Assembly: GCA_003222395.1 (NCBI GenBank)
Contig: QHWB01000053.1
Coordinates: forward strand, 1 to 64,000
DNA length: 64,000 nucleotides
Direction of reading: 5' to 3'
DNA from: Acidobacteriota bacterium
GTDB lineage: Bacteria; Acidobacteriota; Vicinamibacteria; Vicinamibacterales; CAVVIG01
Position 1 is the stretch's first letter, and every line of letters begins with the position of its first letter. This document shows positions 50,371 to 58,768 of the stretch, in pieces. A program made the position numbers and the translations under genes. The notes beneath the pieces are model-generated. The model saw only the letters and a program-made list of their open reading frames with translations. It made no database searches and was not told where the DNA came from.

Positions 50371-53043
50371 ATGTCGGGCATTCTGCGACGCCTCGCGCTC
50401 CTGGTCGTCATCGCCGGATTCGCCGTCACGCTGCGCGGCGCCGACCCGCTTCCCGAGGATCGAGGCGCCGCCGGCACGTGGCAGAAGCTGCTGAAGCTGC
50501 GGACGATCGCGAGCGTCATGCACACCACCGCGCATCCGGACGACGAGCACGGAGGATTGCTCGCGATGCTGAGCCGCGGCGAGGGCGCGCGCGTCACGCT
50601 GTTGACGCTCAATCGCGGCGAGGCCGGCGACAACGCGATCGGATCGGAGCTGTTCGACGGCCTCGGGCTGATTCGCACCGAAGAACTGCTCCGCGCCGAC
50701 CGGTACTACGGCGTCGATCAGCAGTACTTCACGACGGTCATCGACTACGGCTTCTCGAAGCGGCTCGAGGAAGCGCTCGTCAAGTGGGGACGCGAGAACG
50801 TGCTGCGCGACGTCGTGCGCATCATCCGCACGGAGCGGCCGCTCGTGTTGATCGCGCGCTTTCAGGGCAACGATCGCGACGGCCACGGCAACCACCAGAC
50901 GGCCGGATTGATCACGCAGGAAGCCTATCGCATCGCCGGCGATCCGAGCGTGTTTCCGGAACAGGTTCGCGAGGGGCTGCGCGCGTGGCAGCCGCTGAAG
51001 CTGTACATGGGCGGCGTGCGCGAGAACGAGGATTGGACGATTCGCGTCGACCCCGCCGTTTACAGCCCGTGGCTCGGCGACTCGTACGCAAACTTCGCGC
51101 GCGCCGGGTTGAGCTTTCAGCGTTCACAGAACGGGGGCCGGAACGATCGTCAGCCCGGCCCGGCGTACGGCTACTACAAACGCCTGGCGTCACGGGTGAA
51201 CGCGCCCGCGAAGGAAACGAGCTTCTTCGACGGCATCGAGACGAGCATCACCGGTCTGTTCGCGGCGCTCAACCACCCGGCGCCGCCGGCTGCGGCTGCG
51301 GCGCTTGGCGCCATCCAGCGCGAGGTCGACGCGGCGGCGCGTGCGTTCACGATGCAGGATCCGTCGGCAGTCGTCCCTGCGCTCGCGCGCGGATTGAAGG
51401 CGACGCGGGACGCGGCACGGCAGTTTTCGTCCGACGCAGATGCTGCGCAACTGCTGCGGATCAAGGAACAACAATTCGAAGACGCGATCGACACCGCGCT
51501 CGGCATCGATTTCACCGCCGTCGCGGAGCCCTCCGGCGCCGTGGAGCCAACCGGACGCGCGGCTGCGTTCGCGCCTCCGGCCACGATGGATCCGGTCGTC
51601 CGCGGACAGGCGTTCGACGTGCGATTGCGCTTCACCAACCGCGGATCGATCCCTGTCACGCTGCCCGGGTACCGCATCTCGGAATCGCTTGGCCGAATCG
51701 TCGGAGGCGTGGTCGGCGGCGCAGTCGGTCCCGGCGGCCCGGCAGCACTCCACCGCGATGAGCATGTCGGCCAAACGTTGAACGTCACCGTTCCCGACGG
51801 TGCGTCCTTCACGCGGCCCTATTTCACGCGCGCATCGGTCATGGAGAATCGCTACACGCTTCTCGACGAAAAGGCGCGTCACCGTCCGTGGTCTGATCCG
51901 CCGTTTGTGGCGGAGGCCGAATACCGCGTCGACGACGTTCCGGTCCGGATCAGCGTGCCGGTGATGCGCCGCGAAGCCCAGCTCCCGTACGGCTACGTGA
52001 TGCGCGAGCTCGCGATCGTGCCGGCTCTCGCGGTGACGACGACGCCGCGCCAGGCGGTTGTGCCGCTGTCGATGGCGAGCAAGCGCGTCCGCCTGCAGGT
52101 CGAGTTGACCAACAACGATATCCGCGGCAGCAAGGGCGACCTCGCATTGAAGCTGCCGCCGGGATGGACATCCGAACCGGCGTCGATCGCCTTTTCGTTC
52201 ACGCGGTCCGGCGAGAAATCGCGCCATCAGTTTGCGGTCACCGTTCCGGCGATCGAGAATCGCGACTACACGATCGAGGCCGTGGCGAAGACGAACGGAA
52301 AGGAATTCAAGGAAGGCTACGACGTCATCGAACACCGCGATCTCGAGACGCGGTATCTCTACCGCGACGCGGCGAGCCGCGTGCGCGGCATCGACGTGAA
52401 GATCGCGCCGGGCCTCAAGGTCGGCTACGTGATGGGCGTCGGCGACGATGTGCCGGCGGGCATCGCGCAGCTTGGCGTCCAGGTGCAGATGCTCAGCGCG
52501 CAGGATCTGGCGTCGGCGGACCTCGGTCAGTTCAACGCGATCATGACCGGCACGCGCGCGTACGCCGTACGCGACGATCTGAAGACCTACAATCGGCGGC
52601 TGCTCGAGTACGTAAAAAACGGCGGCAACCTGATCGTGCTGTACAACACGCCCGCTGAATTCGATCCGAACAGATTCGCGCCGTATCCGGCGCAGCTCCC
52701 GCCGAACGCCGAAGAAGTTTCGGAAGAAGATTCGCCGGTGGAGATCCTCGTGCCGGGCCGCCTCGAGTTCGCATCGCCGAACACGATCACGCACGCCGAC
52801 TTCGACGGATGGGTCGAGCAGCGTGGATCGAAGTTCTTCAGCGAATGGGACAAGGCCTACACGGCGATGATCGAGACGCACGATCAGGGGCAGCCGCCGC
52901 AGAAAGGCGGATGGCTGACAGCGACGTACGGCAAGGGCCACTACACCTATTTCGCGTACGCGTTCCACCGGCAGCTTCCCTACGGGGTGCCGGGCGCCTA
53001 CCGTCTGCTGGCGAACCTGCTCTCGCTCGGAACGCGTCGCTGA
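50371..53043 (+). CDS. secreted PIG-L family deacetylase, large multidomain form
   Basis: An 890-residue exported protein starting at ATG 50371 (signal MSGILRRLALLVVIAGFAVT). The N-terminal domain is a PIG-L/LmbE zinc deacetylase: AHPDDEHGG at residues 54-62 gives the metal His-Asp and catalytic Asp, with a later His in RDGHGNHQTAG. This family removes N-acetyl groups from glycoconjugates. Middle domains are beta-rich (FTRPYFTRASVMENRYTLLD; VRLQVELTNNDIRGSKGDL). The C-terminal 250 residues resemble a class I amidotransferase-like fold (GYVMGVGDDVPAGIAQLGVQ, YNRRLLEYVKNGGNLIVLYN). It could act on amino-sugar polymers in the periplasm. Confidence 0.88.
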   Translation: MSGILRRLALLVVIAGFAVTLRGADPLPEDRGAAGTWQKLLKLRTIASVMHTTAHPDDEHGGLLAMLSRGEGARVTLLTLNRGEAGDNAIGSELFDGLGLIRTEELLRADRYYGVDQQYFTTVIDYGFSKRLEEALVKWGRENVLRDVVRIIRTERPLVLIARFQGNDRDGHGNHQTAGLITQEAYRIAGDPSVFPEQVREGLRAWQPLKLYMGGVRENEDWTIRVDPAVYSPWLGDSYANFARAGLSFQRSQNGGRNDRQPGPAYGYYKRLASRVNAPAKETSFFDGIETSITGLFAALNHPAPPAAAAALGAIQREVDAAARAFTMQDPSAVVPALARGLKATRDAARQFSSDADAAQLLRIKEQQFEDAIDTALGIDFTAVAEPSGAVEPTGRAAAFAPPATMDPVVRGQAFDVRLRFTNRGSIPVTLPGYRISESLGRIVGGVVGGAVGPGGPAALHRDEHVGQTLNVTVPDGASFTRPYFTRASVMENRYTLLDEKARHRPWSDPPFVAEAEYRVDDVPVRISVPVMRREAQLPYGYVMRELAIVPALAVTTTPRQAVVPLSMASKRVRLQVELTNNDIRGSKGDLALKLPPGWTSEPASIAFSFTRSGEKSRHQFAVTVPAIENRDYTIEAVAKTNGKEFKEGYDVIEHRDLETRYLYRDAASRVRGIDVKIAPGLKVGYVMGVGDDVPAGIAQLGVQVQMLSAQDLASADLGQFNAIMTGTRAYAVRDDLKTYNRRLLEYVKNGGNLIVLYNTPAEFDPNRFAPYPAQLPPNAEEVSEEDSPVEILVPGRLEFASPNTITHADFDGWVEQRGSKFFSEWDKAYTAMIETHDQGQPPQKGGWLTATYGKGHYTYFAYAFHRQLPYGVPGAYRLLANLLSLGTRR

Positions 53044-53082
53044 AGCGGCGCGCCGTCATCGCTGAACCCTCCGGAGCGCGTC

Positions 53083-53376
53083 CTACGGCAGCTGCTTGAC
53101 GATCTTCATGAACTCGTCAGCCGGGAACGCGCGCAGCGTTTGCGATCGAACGTTCCCCTGCAGCGAAGCGCCCAGACTCGTGCGAACCGCCGTTTCATCG
53201 TCGGGCGCTTCGGAGATGACGACGATGTCGTACTGCCCCATCGTGTAATAGACCGCCTTGATTTCGCCGCCTGCGGACTTGGCCATCTGTTTGGCCGCTT
53301 CGACGCGCTGCGGCGACTGCTTGATGGTCTCGACGCCCTTCTGCGTCAGGTTGAGCAACGTCACGTACGTCGGCAT
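53083..53376 (-). CDS. GYD domain protein
   Basis: A 97-residue protein with the GYD domain pattern: MPTYVTLLNLTQKGVETIKQ, then GGEIKAVYYTMGQYDIVVIS and a C-terminal RAFPADEFMKIVKQLP. The motif GQYDIV corresponds to the GYD-type turn. Members form small alpha/beta barrels of unknown function. AGGAG lies upstream of the ATG. It follows the amidohydrolase gene on the same strand by 12 bases and is probably co-transcribed. Confidence 0.9.
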   Translation of the reverse strand: MPTYVTLLNLTQKGVETIKQSPQRVEAAKQMAKSAGGEIKAVYYTMGQYDIVVISEAPDDETAVRTSLGASLQGNVRSQTLRAFPADEFMKIVKQLP

Positions 53377-53388
53377 CGGCGTTTCTCC

Positions 53389-54783
53389 TCAGGTTTTTGA
53401 GCCTTTCTTCCATTTCGCGACCAGCGCCTCGCGATCGAGCTTCGCTCCGCGGAGGTACACGTTTGCGATGCGCCGGCTGTTGCGGATGTCGTCGAGCGGA
53501 TTCGCGTTCAGGACGATGAAGTCGGCGCGTTTGCCGGGTGCGAGCGATCCCATGTCGTTCAGGCCCATCAGATCGGCCGGCCGCGACGTAGCGGCGACGA
53601 TCGCCTCCATCGGTGAAACGCCGAACTGCACCCAGCGCGCGATTTCGTGATGATCGGCCGATCCGAACGTGTAGCCGGGATGGATGCCGGCGTCGGTGCC
53701 CAGCACGAGGCGCGCGCCGTTGGAGACCATCTTCGAGACGTTGTTCGCCAATGTTTCTTCACGCGCGGCGAAGTTCGGCGATCGCGGCCCGCAGTTCGGC
53801 GCGAGCGGGCGCGGCTCCGTGGTCGCGCGAATCGCCTGGACGACGCTCGCCGGCAGCGTCTGATCGACGAATGGATCGTGGTCGCAGATCTCGGTTCGGT
53901 CACCGAGCCCGATGACCGTCGTCCAGTACGGTTTCTTCTCGCGGAGGAGCGCCAGGAACTCGTCGTCGAGCTTCTCGCCCTGCACGGTGTGCACGAGCAC
54001 ATCGACGCCGGCGCGCACCACGGCCTTCTGGTCCGGGAGCGTCGTCGCGTGCGCGTGCACCTTCATCTGGTGCCTGTGCGCTTCGTCGATGATCGCGGCG
54101 TAGACCTCCGGCGTCATCTTCGGATAGGTGCCGCGGCGATCGTCGACCCAGATCTTGACGCTCTTCAGATTCTTCGCCGCCATCTCCTGCACGGCCGCGC
54201 GCGCGGCTTCCGGCGTCGACACCTCGTAGACGGCGTGCAGCGCAGTCGTTCCTTTCAGCAGGACGGCATCGGGTCCGCCGCCGGGCGGCGCCATGCCGGG
54301 CATGAACAGGAATCGTGAGGCGGGCGGGAATTTGCCCGCTTCCTGATCGCGTTGAAACTGGATGGATGGATCGGTCGGACTGCTGCCGACCGACTGCGTC
54401 GCCGCGACGCCGTAGAACGCTTCGCGCTGGAGGTGATCGAGCACGTTCTGCGCCGTGTAGTTGTCGGCGCCCCAGCGTGTGTAGCCCTCATACCCGATGT
54501 GCACATGCACGTCGATCATCGCCGGCATCACGGTTCTGCCCGAGAGATCGACGTGGGCGGCGTTGGCCGGGACGCTCACGTCTCCCTTACGTCCGACCGC
54601 GGTGATGCGGCCGTCCTGCACGACGAGCGCGCCGGCTTCGATCGCCGCCGAGCCGTCGCCAACAATCAGCCGCGCGTTCTCATAGACGACGGCGCGAGCT
54701 GCCGATCGCGACTGGGAAGACACTGTCGAGCTCAACGCCACGGCAACAACAGCCACGCCCGCCAATCCATTTAGCCGTCTCAC
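53389..54783 (-). CDS. secreted amidohydrolase
   Basis: A 464-residue exported metal-dependent hydrolase of the amidohydrolase superfamily. The GTG start follows GGAGGATTGCA and begins a signal peptide (LNGLAGVAVVAVALSSTVSS). Metal and active-site motifs are DVHVHIGYEG, a Lys in LKSVKIWVDD that could be carboxylated, KVHAHATT, DVLVHTVQ and the Asp in VLGTDAGIHPGYT. The beta-sandwich ends flank the barrel (ALVVQDGRITAVGRKGD, MGSLAPGKRADFIVLNANPL). The pattern is that of imidazolonepropionase/prolidase-like enzymes. The substrate cannot be told. The divergent promoter region holds the tandem repeat. Confidence 0.9.
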   Translation of the reverse strand: MRRLNGLAGVAVVAVALSSTVSSQSRSAARAVVYENARLIVGDGSAAIEAGALVVQDGRITAVGRKGDVSVPANAAHVDLSGRTVMPAMIDVHVHIGYEGYTRWGADNYTAQNVLDHLQREAFYGVAATQSVGSSPTDPSIQFQRDQEAGKFPPASRFLFMPGMAPPGGGPDAVLLKGTTALHAVYEVSTPEAARAAVQEMAAKNLKSVKIWVDDRRGTYPKMTPEVYAAIIDEAHRHQMKVHAHATTLPDQKAVVRAGVDVLVHTVQGEKLDDEFLALLREKKPYWTTVIGLGDRTEICDHDPFVDQTLPASVVQAIRATTEPRPLAPNCGPRSPNFAAREETLANNVSKMVSNGARLVLGTDAGIHPGYTFGSADHHEIARWVQFGVSPMEAIVAATSRPADLMGLNDMGSLAPGKRADFIVLNANPLDDIRNSRRIANVYLRGAKLDREALVAKWKKGSKT

Positions 54784-54840
54784 TGCAATCCTCCGCTCAC
54801 AACTGCGTTCTTTCTAGGAGTCTGTGACGTTCCTCGGAGT

Positions 54841-55062
54841 CTGTGATGTTCTGGATACGCGCGAGCGGTTTACGCCGCGAGCGCGGCAGCGCATGGGGTT
54901 GGCCCTGCGCTGTGACGTTCTGTTCTAAATACGCGCGAGCGGTTTACGCCGCGAGCGCGGCAGCGCATGGGGGTTGGCCCTGCGCTGTGACGTTCTGTTC
55001 TAAATACGCGCGAGCGGTTTACGCCGCGAGCGCGTCAGCGCGTGGGGGTGGGGCCCCACGCG
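54841..55062 (+). repeat. tandem repeat, three units of 69-78 bp
   Basis: Units at 54841-54909, 54910-54984 and 54985-55062. Units 2 and 3 begin CTGTGACGTTCTGTTCTAAA and all share CGCGCGAGCGGTTTACGCCG and CGAGCGCG; unit 1 has a changed core and unit 3 a diverged end. They fill the divergent gap between the amidohydrolase and aldolase genes. Read rightwards each could encode FCSKYARAVYAAS, probably by chance. Single copies of the core occur at 49178-49195 and 56903-56920. Confidence 0.92.
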
Positions 55063-55117
55063 TTTAAAGATGGTGTATTCTGCGCCGCGCGCAGCATTCG
55101 CGCCAGAGGAGACCGTC

Positions 55118-56188
55118 ATGAAAAAGCTGCTCGTGTTCGTAGCCGTGTGCGCGGCTCTCGGCTTCGCCACGTTCGAGGCCCAAACGCCAAGCCAGCAGCC
55201 GCCAGCCCCAACCGCCGACCCGTACGCCAACAACGCTGTGCCCGGCACGAGCACGTTCCCGCTCGCCGCGCCCGCCGGACGCGACAGCAACGCGCGGACG
55301 ACCGCGCCGTCAGGCGCGGTCAACCAGGGCGCGTTCGATCCCGCCACGTGGAAGTACGGCACGGCGTTCAACCCGCCGGAGGGCTCGAAGATCTGGAATC
55401 CGGTGAAGCTGAAGATGATGCGCGGCGAAAAGGTCACCGGCGGCACGCTGTTCAGCGCCACCGATCCGGCGACCTACTGCGCGATGGCCAACGCCGGCTA
55501 CGACTTCATCTGGACCGAGATGCAGCACAACGATCGCGACTGGGGCGCCGTGGCGCGCATGTGGCGAACGTGTCCGTACGCGAAAGCCGTCCCCGGCGTG
55601 CGCGTCGCCTACACCGACGAGCGCGAGATCCAGCATGCGCTCGACGCCGGCGCGCTCGTCATCGTCGTGCCGACGGTCGACAGCGTGCAGGAGGCCATCG
55701 AGGCGCGCAACTGGACCTACTTCCCGCCGCTCGGACGACGCAGCAACGGCGGCGGCCAGGCATTCGATCCGGCGATGTGGGGCGGCGTGCCCGGCGGGTA
55801 CCGCAACACGATCAACGACAACGTCGTGCTGGTCGAGATGATCGAGACGCTCGAAGGGCTGAAGGACGCGGATCAGATCGCGAAAGTCCCCGGTGTCTCG
55901 GCGGTCTTCGCGGCGAGCGGCGATCTCGGGAACTTCTCCGGCTACCGCCAGGGAACGCCCGACTACGAGCGCGCGATCAACATCGTCCACGACGCGGCGA
56001 TCAAGGCCGGCGTGCGGCTGTGCGGACCATTCGCGTGGCGCGACCGTCCGGACTTCACCTGCTTCCAGGCTGGCAGCGAAACGGCCGCGATTGCGCGCGG
56101 CGTCGCTGCGGAGCTCGGCCCGCTGGCGAACACACAGGGCAAGCCGGAGGTGGGACCGTTCGCCGCAGCGCCCGCGAGACGTCCCTGA
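55118..56188 (+). CDS. secreted HpcH/HpaI-type aldolase
   Basis: A 356-residue member of the HpcH/HpaI aldolase/citrate lyase beta family with a signal peptide (MKKLLVFVAVCAALGFATFE), unusual because the family is mainly cytoplasmic. The ATG 55118 has AGAGGAG upstream. Barrel motifs are YCAMANAGYDFIWTEMQHND, GALVIVVPTVDSVQEAIEAR, YFPPLGRRSNGGGQ, VVLVEMIETLEGLKDADQIA and FAASGDLGNFSG, supplying Glu and Asp metal ligands. Such enzymes cleave or form 2-keto-3-deoxy acids. A Pro-rich linker separates signal and domain. It ends exactly where the convergent muramidase gene ends. Confidence 0.88.
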   Translation: MKKLLVFVAVCAALGFATFEAQTPSQQPPAPTADPYANNAVPGTSTFPLAAPAGRDSNARTTAPSGAVNQGAFDPATWKYGTAFNPPEGSKIWNPVKLKMMRGEKVTGGTLFSATDPATYCAMANAGYDFIWTEMQHNDRDWGAVARMWRTCPYAKAVPGVRVAYTDEREIQHALDAGALVIVVPTVDSVQEAIEARNWTYFPPLGRRSNGGGQAFDPAMWGGVPGGYRNTINDNVVLVEMIETLEGLKDADQIAKVPGVSAVFAASGDLGNFSGYRQGTPDYERAINIVHDAAIKAGVRLCGPFAWRDRPDFTCFQAGSETAAIARGVAAELGPLANTQGKPEVGPFAAAPARRP

Positions 56189-56713
56189 CTAGACGTTGGC
56201 GGATGCAAAGCTCGAGAACGACACAGCGCGATTGATCCAGCCGTGCAGGAACTTGACCTGCTTCGGCTCGCTCTGCACGATGCTCTGGTACATCGCGACG
56301 CGCGCCGCGACGAGCGCGTTGTTGACGAGCGCCGCCGGCAGTCCGTTCAGCGCTGACAGCGTCGCCGGATCGAGCGCGCCGGTCGCCGGCAGACCGATGG
56401 CGCGCTGCAGCCACCGCGTCGCGCGCATCTCGCCGCTGTTCACCGCGAAGTCGATGAGCTGCGCGCGCAGCGGCTCGTAGGCGATTGCCTTGAAGGCGCT
56501 GTTGACGATGTACTTCTGGCGGTAGAACTCCACTGCGTCGGCGCGCGCGATTGCCTGCATCTCGGCCGCCGTGCAGGGGCGATTGAGCTTCTTGTACTGG
56601 CCCCACGCGACCGCGGTGATGCCGAAGTTCGTCACGCCGCCGTGGTCGACGGGATCGTTCACGAACCCGCCCTCGCGTTCGAGAATGCCGTCGATCAGTT
56701 CGTCTTCCGTCAT
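56189..56713 (-). CDS. GH108 (DUF847-type) muramidase
   Basis: A 174-residue peptidoglycan hydrolase of glycoside hydrolase family 108. The family signature is at the N-terminus: ILEREGGFVNDPVDHGGVTN, then FGITAVAWGQYKK, with the catalytic Glu in EGG. The C-terminal half has a peptidoglycan-binding look (RWLQRAIGLPATGALDPATL). There is no signal peptide. Family members are phage endolysins or muramidases such as TtsA that release proteins through the wall. No phage gene surrounds it. A solitary domesticated endolysin or a secretion helper is possible. Confidence 0.88.
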   Translation of the reverse strand: MTEDELIDGILEREGGFVNDPVDHGGVTNFGITAVAWGQYKKLNRPCTAAEMQAIARADAVEFYRQKYIVNSAFKAIAYEPLRAQLIDFAVNSGEMRATRWLQRAIGLPATGALDPATLSALNGLPAALVNNALVAARVAMYQSIVQSEPKQVKFLHGWINRAVSFSSFASANV

Positions 56714-56902
56714 GCCCGTTTTCTCCCCGGCGATATGGTACGTCTCCTCACGCGCAAAAGGTCCGGATTAGACTTGGAGCACGTTGCAGCCGGCCCCGGG
56801 TGGCAGGGCTGAACCTGCGCTCCGCGAGCGGCGGTGCGTCAATGCAAGCGGCTTGCGGGATTCGGGGCGTCTGCCTTTAGAAACCCGACGGCACCTCTGT
56901 TG

Positions 56903-56920
56903 GTGACGTTCTGTTCTAAA
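56903..56920. repeat. dispersed repeat core
   Basis: GTGACGTTCTGTTCTAAA, identical to the core of the repeats at 49178-49195 and in 54910-55062. The TAG stop of the creatininase-like gene (minus strand) lies within it. Confidence 0.85.
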
Positions 56921-57866
56921 AGAAATTGGTCCCGCGCGTCTGCGCCAGCTGACGCTTGATCTCCGCGACGGCGTTGTTGACGGTGATGTCGGCGAGCGCG
57001 CGGCCGATCTCCTTCGTCGACGGATGCGGATCGCCGGTGAGGCCGTTGTTGACGCGCGGCGGCGCGTTCGGATCCTGGCCGCGGCGGCCGCCGCCTCCGC
57101 CTCCACGCTGTGGTTGCTCGCCGCGCATCCGCGCGTCGTGCGACGCCTTCCACTGCTCCGGCGTCACGCCGGTCGGATCGAACGGCACCGTCTTGTAGGT
57201 CGGGCGCACGTACGCCCCGGGCGCCGGCTCGAAGAGCAGCATCTCGGACGTCTCCATCATGGCGCCATGCCCGCCGATCGGCAGCTTGTGCTCGTACAAG
57301 TACATGTCCACGTCCTCGTGCGTCTTGTTGTAGAAGTCGCTGACGTAGTACACGTGTACGCCTTTGGACGAGAGCCTCTTGTCCATCTCCTCGGCCGCTT
57401 CCTTGATCTGCTGCTGGCCGCCGCCGTGATCGCCCATCAGGAAGATGTCCTTGAATCCGTTCATCGCCATGCTTTCGATCTCGGCGACCTGGACGGCCTT
57501 GAACGCATCGGGCGGCATCTGGACACCGCCAGGCTGATTCGTGTCCTCGCGAAGCCCGGTTGCCTGCACGGCGATCGGCAGCACCGGCGCGACGAGCGTC
57601 TTGCCAAGCTTCTTCGCGATCTCGACCGCATGATGGCGCGCCATGACCGTGTGGCCGCCAAGGATGTCGTGCGGACCGCGCTCTTCGGTGCCGCCTGTCA
57701 CGATCAGTACCGAGGTCATCCCTTCGTTGTGAATCTTCTCGGAGACTTCGGCGTGCGTCAGCATCTCGAGCTCGACGATATCCTTCACATTGACGGCGCG
57801 TGGCTGCGCAAACGCAATCGCCGACAGGAGCGCTGCGGCTGCGCCGATGGTCACAATCTTCTTCAT
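56916..57866 (-). CDS. secreted creatininase-family protein with altered metal ligands
   Basis: A 316-residue exported protein (signal [26 protein letters not shown] before the ATG). It is recognisable as creatininase family by [20 protein letters not shown] and [20 protein letters not shown]. In characterised members the first motif reads E-x-H-G-P-H-x-P-x-x-x-D. Here the His two after Glu is Arg, and the Asp is His, so the dinuclear metal site must differ. The HGG motif is kept. Amidohydrolysis of a cyclic amide is the family reaction; this variant's activity is uncertain. The C-terminal half has a Gly/Arg-rich linker ([14 protein letters not shown]). Confidence 0.87.
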   Translation of the reverse strand: MKKIVTIGAAAALLSAIAFAQPRAVNVKDIVELEMLTHAEVSEKIHNEGMTSVLIVTGGTEERGPHDILGGHTVMARHHAVEIAKKLGKTLVAPVLPIAVQATGLREDTNQPGGVQMPPDAFKAVQVAEIESMAMNGFKDIFLMGDHGGGQQQIKEAAEEMDKRLSSKGVHVYYVSDFYNKTHEDVDMYLYEHKLPIGGHGAMMETSEMLLFEPAPGAYVRPTYKTVPFDPTGVTPEQWKASHDARMRGEQPQRGGGGGGRRGQDPNAPPRVNNGLTGDPHPSTKEIGRALADITVNNAVAEIKRQLAQTRGTNFF

Positions 57867-57904
57867 ACGGCCCTCCGACCGGCGGGGATTATAAATGACA
57901 TTCG

Positions 57905-57922
57905 GTCCGGCGAAAGCCGGAC
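57905..57922. repeat. REP-like hairpin with GAAA loop
   Basis: A perfect 7-bp stem, GTCCGGC-GAAA-GCCGGAC, in the 62-base gap between divergent genes and six bases before the hydrolase GTG. It may be a palindromic repeat unit or affect translation of that gene. Confidence 0.7.
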
Positions 57923-57928
57923 GCTCCT

Positions 57929-58768
57929 GTGCGCGTGCTGTGGACCGCCGTCGGACTTATAGGGGCCATCGTCGCGTTGACGCTGTTGGTGCGCGCGATC
58001 GAGCCGTCGTTCGCGTTCTTCCCGCTCGCCGGTGAGACGACGACGCCCTCACAATTCGGCGTCAGGTACGAAGCCATCGCCATTCACACGCGGGATGGTG
58101 AACAGTTGCGCGCCTGGTGGCTGCACGCCGATGCGCCGAGGGCGGGAATCGTGTATTTCCACGGGAACGGCGGAAACCTGTCCGTGTGGGCGCCAATCGT
58201 CGCCAGTATCGCCGAGCGCGGATATTCGGTTCTCGCCATCGACTACCGCGGCTACGGCTCGAGCAGCGGCCGGCCGAGCGAGCGAGGCCTTTATCGCGAC
58301 GTCGATGCCGCGCTCGAGCACGTCGCGCGTCACCACGACATACACGTACCGCTCGTGTACTGGGGACGATCGCTCGGAGCCACGATGGCGGCGTACGCGG
58401 CGACCGTCGCACGACCCGACGGACTGATTCTCGAATCCGGTTTTCCCGACGCGCGCGCGCTCGTCCGATCGTCGCCGCCGCTGGCGTTCCTCGCGTTGTT
58501 CTCGACCTATCGGTTTCCGACCGCCGCGCTCGTGAACCGCGCGGCATCGCCGGTCCTCGTCCTGCATGGCGATCGCGATTCCGTCATCCCGTTCGCGCTC
58601 GGACGAGCGCTCTTCGAACGCATCTCGGGACCCAAAGAGTTCGTCACTGTTCGCGGCGGCGATCACAACGACATTACCCCGCGCGACTCGTCCCGATACT
58701 GGGACGCCATCGACCGATTCATCGTTCGTGTAAACTCGGAAACGGCTCTTCCAAGGAGGACCGAGTGA
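57929..58768 (+). CDS. alpha/beta hydrolase, membrane-anchored
   Basis: A 279-residue alpha/beta hydrolase with one N-terminal membrane helix ([20 protein letters not shown]). The oxyanion region is YFHGNGGN. The triad is Ser148 ([10 protein letters not shown]), Asp217 (HGDRDSVIP) and His246 (GGDHNDI). The layout matches ABHD13/BEM46-like hydrolases. It could cleave esters or peptides at the membrane. Its stop overlaps the GTG of the downstream TonB receptor by four bases (GTGA), so it heads a coupled operon with the receptor and an amidohydrolase. Confidence 0.9.
   Translation: MRVLWTAVGLIGAIVALTLLVRAIEPSFAFFPLAGETTTPSQFGVRYEAIAIHTRDGEQLRAWWLHADAPRAGIVYFHGNGGNLSVWAPIVASIAERGYSVLAIDYRGYGSSSGRPSERGLYRDVDAALEHVARHHDIHVPLVYWGRSLGATMAAYAATVARPDGLILESGFPDARALVRSSPPLAFLALFSTYRFPTAALVNRAASPVLVLHGDRDSVIPFALGRALFERISGPKEFVTVRGGDHNDITPRDSSRYWDAIDRFIVRVNSETALPRRTE

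Noticed and set aside
54843-55067. A small protein with the repeated motif FCSKYARAVYAAS
   Set aside because: The frame is created by the DNA repeat, has no ribosome site, and the same repeat elsewhere overlaps gene stop codons.
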